A DNA stretch of 64,000 nt from Polytrichum commune (taxonomy: Eukaryota > Streptophyta > Polytrichopsida > Polytrichales > Polytrichaceae): assembly GCA_950295325.1 (NCBI GenBank), contig OX485804.1, forward strand, positions 17,794,001 to 17,858,000. Direction: 5' to 3'. Of the stretch, positions 55,253-64,000 are shown piece after piece (the first letter of the stretch is position 1; every line of letters begins with the position of its first letter). Both the position numbers and the translations under genes were made by a program. The notes beneath the pieces are model-generated. The model saw nothing but the letters and a program-made list of their open reading frames with translations. It had not been told where the DNA came from and ran no database searches.

Positions 55253-58015
55253 ACACTATACTAGTTCCTAGCTAGCCACTAGTGCCTTGAAGGATACTAC
55301 ACTAAATGTTGTGTTTAGTGTCACCAATTCCTATTTGCCTTGCTCAATACTACTTGTAAACCACCCATGTAGTGTCACCAACACTAAAAGCAAACCTCAC
55401 ATTATTTGTCATCCCTTGTAGAAATAATTTGGGGCAATATAAATTTATTATGTTGCAAATGTTGTTGCTTATTAAGTGATTTGTCATCCCAGTTTCCATC
55501 ATCCATGAAAACAATTCGTTATAAAAATGTTAGGATGATGAATACACCAAAAATGGATGAACTAGAAATAGATTGGGATGATAGTATTTGTAAACTTATT
55601 CAGAAGAAGTTACCACAATGACATACAATACCCTATGACACTAACCACATTATTTATTGTACTAAAATTCTTCACCAATTTTGTTGGAGAGAGGGGGATT
55701 ACCGTATATGAGAGTACCTCTCATTCATCCAACATAAAAACCCTGAAATATTATGTAACCTAAAGGTTACTTTTTTGGAGCCGATTTGATACTATAATTT
55801 TTTATTGACCCCGAATTCATCTACTCAAGGCCATTTGAGATGAATCAGTTATGTAAATGAGCGCTTTTCACAATTGCTTCTTGACCAAATCTTATCAACA
55901 AACTTATAGGGGTTCAATATTTTATGTTGTATGGATGAGAGGACATGTAATTCTCATATACCATAATTCCCTCTTTGTGGGTCTCAAATGGTTGTTTTTT
56001 TCCACCTAGCCCACTTCTCCTATGACATGGCAACACGCTACAACCAAGACTCTATAAGTGTTACCCTTATAAGCGTTATAATTTCATATATGTTAAGACA
56101 ATTTTACTCCCCTACAAAAACACAATTGGTAAGACTAGTGAGTGTTATGTGTTAAGTGTTATAACATGCTCTACTCCCTTCTTTGTTAATTACACCTTTA
56201 TAAGTGTTAATTTTGAGAAAATCAAGGTAATAATATATGAGAGCATACGCTTTAAACATGTATTCACATTTATCCCATATTCAAAATTGTTGGAGGCACA
56301 TGGGTGTTCTTTCGATCTCTATTGAGAGAGAGATAGAGGAAGCTAGGCACTTGGTAGAGGTTGATGAAGTTGCTACTCTACTTCATCAACTGACGTTGTT
56401 GCCATCTGATAGTGAGGCGGGTGATGTGATGAATGCTCATGAATACCCTAATTATGAGATGGAGTTTCATTTTTCATTTTCATAAAATGTTATGTTCTTC
56501 ATTTCCGGAAATTGTAAGTGTTATTCCTATAAAAGTTATTTATCATCAGTATGAATTTTATAAGTGTTACTTTTTATAATTCTATATATGTTATTTTTTT
56601 GCTACTCCCGACTCGTAACATTTATAGAGTCTCGACTGTAATAGTAGTACAAGATGGATAGCAAATCCAAATTGAGATCGTGGCAACTTTCTTCATGATT
56701 TTAGCAGCTTGTACGAATATCTTATTCAATAATCAAATCGGAGGAATCTCATGGTCATTATATAGGTCTCTCCAATTATGTTCACTATTGAGCTTACAAT
56801 AGCTATCATATTTTGAGCAAGCAATTCAATATATAATTTTTTTGGCATCCGTTATTGGAGCCACAACAAAGCACATACAACTCAAATTTATTTAGGTGTT
56901 TGATTACAATAAATAATTGAATTTGGCATGTCTACCTTCCAATGAGGATTTTACATCTTCTTTGGTATCAGCAGCGTACGGGTGCTCGAGGATTTTCCTT
57001 TAATATCATTCAGTTCTATATATCATAAAACAACTTTCATATCCACACAAAATTACCCTGGCATCAATATGATATTTGGATAGTATTGATCCACACATGA
57101 AACTCGGGCATGAAAGAATTCTCTCATCTTGTAATACCCACCAAAGTATTCATGAAATTTTTGAACTTTCAATCCTTGAACGAGGTTTCTCTACAAAGCA
57201 AAGTTGTTGCGACTTTTTTTTCCCCCCTATTCACACAAAAGGAAATGTAGTGAATAGTTTGAATTGCTAGTATAAAATTTTGAAAACATTGAACTTGGAT
57301 ACTTCATTAGAAATGCTTGGTTACACATGGCAACAACGTCTTACTCAAGTGTTCAATTTCACTAACGAAAGTTCAATAGGTTGTTTGGACATTCCAAAAC
57401 GTAAATGACTTTACTTGGCAAAATATTACATTCTCAATAAATACTTATAGCATTGCATAACTCCAAATAGTAACACACACTAATTGGATAATCAATGTAG
57501 TACTGCCATTTAAACCCCTTATTGTTATCTAAGGGGTTTTGCACATTTTGAAGGTTATTTACAATGCGATAGTCTCCATCTTGGTTTTCTAAATGTACAT
57601 TAAGCAAATCGTCGCTACAAAGTAAAAGATCGCATCCATGCAGTTGAACCGTCTAAATTAGATCATCAACTTCATGTAAACATTTTCAAGGTTAGAACGA
57701 AAATAAATCTCCATATAATGAGGATGAAATACACTTGCGTGAAATGTTTGTAAGCATGTTCATCATGTGTAGGCTGATGACATATCTACGCATGCTTAAA
57801 AAAACACATGGCCAAACAACTTGTACTTTAAAATATACATGGCCAAAAATGAGAACAACTTGTGTTTATGAAACTAATTACTTGTATTCAGTTCATAGAA
57901 AAAAAATAATAATAGAAAAAATAATAATAATAAATCATCAGTAACTTTTGCAATGTTGCATACTGATGGCACACGTACCATATCATGAATCTTTTTTCTT
58001 ACTTTTGAAATCCAT
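55253..58015. other. Non-genic, repeat fragments
   Basis: Contains dispersed-repeat blocks at about 56650-56865 (family of 41161-41360) and about 57400-57480 (family of 41999-42166). No gene recognised. Confidence 0.5.
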
Positions 58016-58104
58016 TTGTGGGTAGAAAGAAATGTTCCCAACAACTCGTATGTATTAGGTAATCGTTTTATTGGAACCGGTTATTGGTGCAGAACCGGTT
58101 CTGC

Positions 58105-58355
58105 GTTGGCCGCTTTGTTGAGCCGCGCAGGTGACCTAAACAGTGGGTCACCTGTCACCATAACCGATTTAGATGATCATAACCGGCTGGGATGTCGAGG
58201 TTATCGTCTGCAAACCTGTGTGCTCTGAGCCAATCGTGTAGTGCCACCTCGGCGAAACAAAGCGGCCAACCGGTTATGTAGAATGAATCATCACTTAAAG
58301 ATTGAAAGAAAAGGGAGAAAAAAGGAAAAAAGGAAAAAAAAAAAAAAAAAAAAAA
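58105..58355. repeat. Inverted repeat with inner hairpin, followed by poly-A
   Basis: The outer arms GTTGGCCGCTTTGTT (58105-58119) and AACAAAGCGGCCAAC (58256-58270) are exact complements. Inside, CAGGTGACC (58128-58136) pairs with GGTCACCTG (58146-58154). An A-rich run ends at about 58355. It could be a small transposon remnant or a retroposed structured RNA. Confidence 0.6.
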
Positions 58356-60224
58356 CTATTTCTTTTGTGTTCATAAAGATGTCACCGACACTATGTTGAC
58401 GTGCCTGAGGGGACGCTTCATCACCCTCAATCACTAGCTAGCTAGCTAGCTACGTGCCTTTCGTTTCCGCATGACTATAATGAATGATGATTCCATTCGG
58501 GGAAATCATTCATGAGTTGAAAGGTTGACTATGAGGTCAAAAGAGAAGTCAACCTAACACTACGGTAAACCCCAAATATACTTTATAAAAACACCATTCA
58601 TTGGAGGTGGCCTCGAACTCCTCCCACAAACAAAATATACTCTTCCTTTTCTTTTCAACAAAGGCTCTTTAAGTGGCGCCAAGTTGAGGGGTGGAGCGAT
58701 GACGTGGCAACCTCGTTGTCAAGGTCACAACGAACATTCAAGGCTTTAAAAAACACCGCATCTTGCATTGGGACCTAGTGTGGGGTGGAATTATACCATA
58801 AGAAAGCTAGGGCAAGCTTCAAGCCCGGGTCCCATGGCACCCCCTATTATTGAGCAAAAGGTGAGCAGTCGTTCAACCCCAAAGTTTGGACTCTTTGGTG
58901 AGGTTCGCTCAATCCTAGTCAACTTGTCTCCTTTGCCACGTGTAATATGCTTATTAGTCACTAAAACATCACCTAAGGATCCCCTTCACCATTATTTGAT
59001 GAGGCCGGTCACCTTCATCACATTACTCAATTTTTGGGTTATGTTATGTGGGACCAAGTATCACGTGAGCATGCTCTTTTTCTACTTATTTATGTGATTC
59101 CATGTTTATGGGGAGCACCCATGACGTGTACTGTAAAGATATCGACATGTAGCTATAAATTTGGAGGTCCCGAATTGCAACCTCTTTCTTTGGAAAGAGA
59201 ACATCGCTTGGATGATTAGTAGTGTTATGTCATCGCATTTGTCGAACGTGTGTTCAATTTATTCATTTTATTGTTGTAGCCAAAGTGGCGATCACTAACA
59301 TAGGAATGTTGCTAGTGAACATGAGATTACTTGGATAGAATGTGAAATTTATCCTAAAGTGTACTTATAATAATAGTTTTGGGCGATTCCAACCATTTTT
59401 AAATTGCAAAGTGATATGCTCTCTAGCCTCTCTCCCTCTATTTATTAACAATGGGGAGTGGAAATTTCCTTCACACATGGAATGTTTAACACTTTAACAA
59501 AAACAAAGTTTAACGAACAAGAAGATGAACACTTATAAATGTGACGCAAGTAAAATGCTATTGTAACATTAATTGAAGTTTCAAAATACAAGTGAGGAGT
59601 TTCACTCCTGCATTTTCGTTCCTCTAGGGTGGAAGAAGGCATCTATGGAGGTCTGCTCGAGTTGATTCACATGGAGAAGATCAATTTTTTTCTCAAACTT
59701 TTCTAGTTCCTTAATAAAATAATTAACATTAGTATGTGACCTTTGCATGTGGAAATTGTAGCTCCTTATGAGATGGATCTTGTTGGCTCATATTGTAGAT
59801 TTTATTTGCAGGTAATATGAGAAGATCATATTTGTCATCGTGGCACCATGTTCCCACATTGTTGTAAACCAATAAAACATAGCATTCTCAATATCAAGGC
59901 ATGAAACCTTTCTTATTGTCTTAATTGTTTGAGGTGCTTCAAAGTGCACGTCCAACAAATCCTTTCTCTTGAGCAATATAAAAATGGTCATGTTAGATGA
60001 AGAGGTTTGAATTTTAGCCCACAATGTTAGAGTTGTGTTGCTAATACAATGCTTTGATTGAACCTAACTTTGTCAATACATCGAGATCTACCCCTTTTGA
60101 GCCAAACTAGAATTTGAAGTGTTTCCCATCTCTATTGGCCCTATATTCAATTGAATAATAATTGCTAAGTTGACCCTAAACCATAAGGACACAAAGTCTA
60201 TCTACAAAAACTACAACAACACCC

Positions 60225-60615
60225 TCAAAATTCTAGAGACAATACTCTCGACCACCGTAGAAGACTTGGAAGGAAGATTTCATACAAGCACAACTCACTT
60301 GTTAGATGTCAAATACAACCAAAACTACTACCATTGGAATCCATTTTTCAATAGCCTTTGAATAGTGTGTGATTTGACCTACAAATCTAAAATTCAAAAG
60401 CAACATTCTCAAGAATTCAAGGACTCTCAACAAAACTCTCCACTGCCACAAGAGATTTCGAAGGAAGATTTTGGACAATCATAATTCACTCGTTGGATGT
60501 TAGATTTAACAAAAAAAAAATTCTAGCCTTGAAATCATCATTTTAGTACTTTTCTAATGGTTTGCAATTTGATCTACAAAGTTGGAAGTCAAAAGCAACA
60601 TTCTCAAGAATTCAA
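60225..60615. repeat. Diverged tandem duplication, about 195-bp units
   Basis: The block AAAGCAACATTCTCAAGAAT occurs at about 60397 and 60592. The preceding GGAAGGAAGATTT / CGAAGGAAGATTT and ACTCACTTGTTAGATGT / ATTCACTCGTTGGATGT blocks repeat at the same spacing. Non-coding. Confidence 0.65.
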
Positions 60616-61912
60616 GCATTGGTACATTGTGGTTCAAGCAACTAGGGCAAACTAAGTGAAAGAGACTTGAGAGGAATTTGCAAACAATATCATGGACTTC
60701 ATCATCTTTAATTGGTGTTTATACGAAGTTCTAAATATATGATATGTTATATTGTATGGCATAACATATTATAATAATAAGTAAACAAATATAGAGGGAG
60801 ATTATACAAAGAGGGGAGTAGACATTCGGGTAACACTTAACACTTAACGTCGTTGTAATCTCCCCAAGTAGGAAGTAGAAAAATGTTAACACATATGTAA
60901 TCTTAACACTTATAGAGGGTAGACTGTAGCGGGTAAAAAAAACTACGTTCTTGAGGTTTGAGGTCGATATTTTGTCAAATTTTGCCAAAAAAATTTACAT
61001 GAATGGAAAGTGAATAATTTTAGAGGAATTGACATGTAGATGGAAGTTTGGCACATGTATTTGCAATGCACACAAACTCATTCTATAACCAAGGATGTGT
61101 GCCACTCAAGTACATCATTTACACCTATTATTGTGGCCTGATATTTAGAGTGGATAAAAAAACCCTTTGGCCCATTGTCTTTTATGTGTGGTTGAAAGTT
61201 ATTGTGACTTATAAGTTCAACAAATGATTTATTTATATTTTAGTGATCACAAAGGCCCTCCCAATTACATTAACATTTACACTTAGATTATTTCTATATT
61301 ATAAACACATAATCCAATCTCATTGTAACACATGTCTTTCGATTGTTTATTCTTAACCATATGATGTGCTATGTACCACTCAAATACACGTGTCCAATTA
61401 AGAATAGTGGCCGCATACTATAAGGTCCCATACCTTTGATAACCGTGGAAGAGAATCAAAACACTACAATTTGGTAGCTTATAAAGCATGAAAAATTGAA
61501 GGGTACATCTTACCACCCCAAACCTTCGTTATTTTGCATGTATATTTTGGCATTGGTTTGAGGACACCAGAATTAGGTAGGCTTTTCTTCCCTTGAATTC
61601 ATAAGACCCCCTTCTAAGGCTCAAGTTTGGACTCTTGTGGTGGATGAGCAAATTTACACCTGAACCTCAATGCCATGTAACCAATTTCTCATCCTCTATT
61701 TACGTTCAGATTCAAGATGGGGTGCCCTTGCTTATAACCCCTAATTGCATAACATAACTAGATCGGTCCCCTATCTTTTCACCATATAAATACAACACCA
61801 TGTCTTTATATATACACATGTCAGTAGGAGAGTGATGCCACATCAATGCCATTTCATTTTATTTTTTATATCATGAATATGGACCTTAGTATAACTTCCT
61901 CGGGTTCATAGA

Positions 61913-62072
61913 AGAAGAAGAAGAAAAAAATAAAAAAAATAAAAAAATCGGTCTCCAGAGGAGACCGATGTGAATTAAGTGTCTGTTCGATCCACCCCCA
62001 ATCCAGTGCCCACATGACAAAGGTATGGAAGTACAGATCTACTCCTCCCTTTCGAGAGTAGACACTATAGTC
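61913..62072 (-). mobile_element. SINE-like element, copy B, with 15-bp target duplication
   Basis: 160 bp flanked by direct repeats CCTCGGGTTCATAGA at 61898-61912 and 62073-62087. On the minus strand the element has a GGATCGAACAGACACTT block resembling a B box, a perfect stem (ATCGGTCTCC / GGAGACCGAT) and a T-rich 3' end mixed with CTT repeats. A long target duplication and terminal homopolymer indicate insertion by LINE machinery. Confidence 0.6.
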
Positions 62073-62689
62073 CCTCGGGTTCATAGAGTTACTCTTAACC
62101 AATAAGATCATTCAATTTGTTCTATCTCACGGAGGCTATCACACTTTGACACTCTAGAGAATTAGTCGGTTTGACACAATCCTTATGTATTTGTAGTCCC
62201 ATAAGGTAAGTTTTGGCTTCCAAAACTTCAAAATCAATTCATTTCATTTAGGGGTAGACCAACGAGAGCATGTTCACTAGTTCTCCATACATTGCCTCAC
62301 AACAAAACAATGTTGGGTTCAGCCCGTGAGCTAGATCTACCCGTCAAGCCTTACCACTATTGTACCATTGGCGGGGCCCAAAAAGCATTCACGAACTGGA
62401 ACAACTTTGGGTATATCGCGGCCCAACTTTCTACTCCTTCATATGATAATCAGCTATCGATGCCTCTCGATCTCTCACCGAATAATATTTCAGCTTCAAC
62501 TATTTCCTAGGTAAAGCCTTGTGTACTGTAAGATATTAGTTTTGATCATGGGACGCACATTTTATGAAGCTCATAAAGAGTGAGTGTGTGGGACATACAA
62601 TATACTGAGACCACTCCCCCTCTAAAAGAACGTCGTATGATCTAACACCCATTCGTGTTAGTGTTTGGTGTACAACATGTGACCATGCT

Positions 62690-63010
62690 CTGAGTGATAG
62701 GGTGGCCACACCGGGTTGCTCGCTGGCTCAACCAACCAGCCATCCCGCCCCGTCCGGTGGGCCCTGGAAAGTTCGGTGGCCAACCAGGCCAATAGGCGCC
62801 AAGCCGGGTTTTTATTTTTAAGTACTATTTCCGTAGTATTCACAACTTTAATTTGGTGTTGGGCAGGGGCATCAAACCCTACCGACGACTCTCCAAGCCA
62901 GCAAGGATGGTTGTGTGCCACACCGGGGCAGGTGGGCCAGTGGCTCCCCAAGCCCCATCCACCCCAATGTGGCCAGGGTACGAGGGGTTGATCACACCAG
63001 CCACTTATGG
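62690..63010. other. GC-rich island without recognised gene
   Basis: C/G-rich sequence (GGTGGCCACACCGGGTTG; CCACCCCAATGTGGCCAGGG) in an AT-rich setting, with open frames on both strands that match nothing I know. It may be a repeat fragment. Confidence 0.35.
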
Positions 63011-64000
63011 CACCATCCGTCAACATCTCCAGCTGTAATAATGTGAAAAGTGGTGGACCAACACCTATTCCTCAACATAATCCTCAACAATTTCACGGTT
63101 GGAAGTGGACGGAAAGGTTTGGGGTGATTGGGGCATGAACAAGACAAACTTTTTGCTCACTGGTCTCTCGCTTCAGCTTTGGGTGTCCGAAGAAGAGCTG
63201 TTGTGGGAAACAAGGCAAGAAACACAACACTTGTTGCTGAAAGTGGGCATAGTTTTGCAGTGATCGACATGATGGACAAATGGGCCTCAAACTTCGAAGC
63301 CATGACATCTTTGCTTTGCATGAAAGGATATGATAAAGGCCAAGGCTGGCAGAGAGAGTGGACTTGGCATTTGACAGCCTGTAAAACTTATATATATATA
63401 TATATATATATTCTCATTGCCACCACAGCAGCATGCCAGCTCACCATGTGTGTCAGAAGAAACACAGTGCGGCTTGAAATACGAGCCATAGGTCGAGAAC
63501 GGTGGAGGGATCTTAAATGGTCACCCCCTTTGCCCTAGCCCACTTCCCCTAAGATAGGAAACATGCGATTAGTACAAGGTGGTAAGCAAACCCATAGTGA
63601 GGTTGTAACCCGTAACTTTTCTCATAACTTTTGGAGTTCATATGAATATCTTATACATTATCAAATTGAAAATAGAAATTTTTTTAATCATCAAATGGTC
63701 ATATGGCTCTCCCAATTGTGTTGATTGTTGAGGCTAGAACAATGTTTTGAGTATGTAGAACTAGGATTTAAGTATATTTGGATTTATACATGAATTTTGG
63801 ATAATTTTAACTACCAATATGACGTATACTAGATTGTAAAACTACACAAATATGGTGGTTGGCAAACATGGAATACAAACATTCGAAGTTATGGCTAATG
63901 AACCAAAAAGCCTGAACTTGCTTTCTATAAGAGTCAAGGGAAGAGCATGTTTGAGAAAAAGATTGCCAATATTTACACGGACGATGCCATCCAAAGCATG
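63011..64000. other. Non-genic end of window
   Basis: A (TA)n microsatellite is at about 63390-63411 and a dispersed-repeat copy at about 63575-63770. A 136-codon plus-strand frame (63128-63538) runs through the (TA)n tract and is not convincing. Confidence 0.45.

Noticed and set aside
63128-63538. 136-codon plus-strand gene
   Set aside because: The frame crosses a (TA)n microsatellite (YIYIYI) and shows no known motif.

Overview
The window looks like nuclear DNA of a land plant. It has short GT-AG introns, a plant-specific basic proline-rich (BPP-type) gene, a Ty3/gypsy element with a plant-style layout, several MITE-like and SINE-like repeats, and an Arabidopsis-type telomere motif (CCCTAAA). 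The unusual accessory gene families make a seedless plant (bryophyte, lycophyte or fern) my best guess, with low confidence. Most of the 64 kb is repeat-rich and gene-poor.

1-3.6 kb is non-genic, with a G/T-skewed tract and one complete MITE. From 10.47 down to 3.66 kb, minus strand, runs a multi-exon gene. All internal junctions I could resolve between 10.47 and 5.44 kb, and the 4.1/4.0 kb junction, are phase 0. Read in order it gives a ParB/sulfiredoxin-like DGQ domain (three in-frame stops), a degenerate N4/N6 DNA-methylase-like motif I, an acidic and coiled-coil segment, and an FCP1/NLI-IF-type HAD phosphatase domain. This copy is a pseudogene.

The most striking feature is a dyad-symmetric 20-22 bp repeat, TTTGGGTCGNNCGACCCAAA. 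There are about 30 good copies plus two degenerate ones. They lie in three introns and one exon of that gene, in a 158-bp tandem array at its 5' side (10.5-11.3 kb), and in a 12-unit array of about 78 bp (14.37-15.27 kb). The second array lies just upstream of a divergently oriented plus-strand gene. I saw none elsewhere in the window.

The plus-strand gene (15.44-29.40 kb) encodes a DUF7869-type, probably transposase-derived, RNase H-fold protein with one intron. It is split by a 10,870-bp LTR retrotransposon (17792-28661, coding strand minus). The retrotransposon has 1,830-bp LTRs with one difference seen, a perfect CCTAG target duplication and one uninterrupted 2,079-codon gag-pol ORF. Removing it restores the host frame exactly.

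29.4-43.3 kb is AT-rich, with a decayed RRM-like ORF, a second MITE copy and several dispersed repeats. 43.3-50.1 kb holds the one clear conserved cellular gene: a six-exon, minus-strand BPP family gene of 1,700 codons whose product ends in a CaaX-like CTIL. 50.1-51.0 kb is its CT-rich 5' flank. 51-64 kb has no recognised gene and contains two SINE-like copies (one with a 15-bp target duplication), repeat fragments, hairpins and microsatellites.
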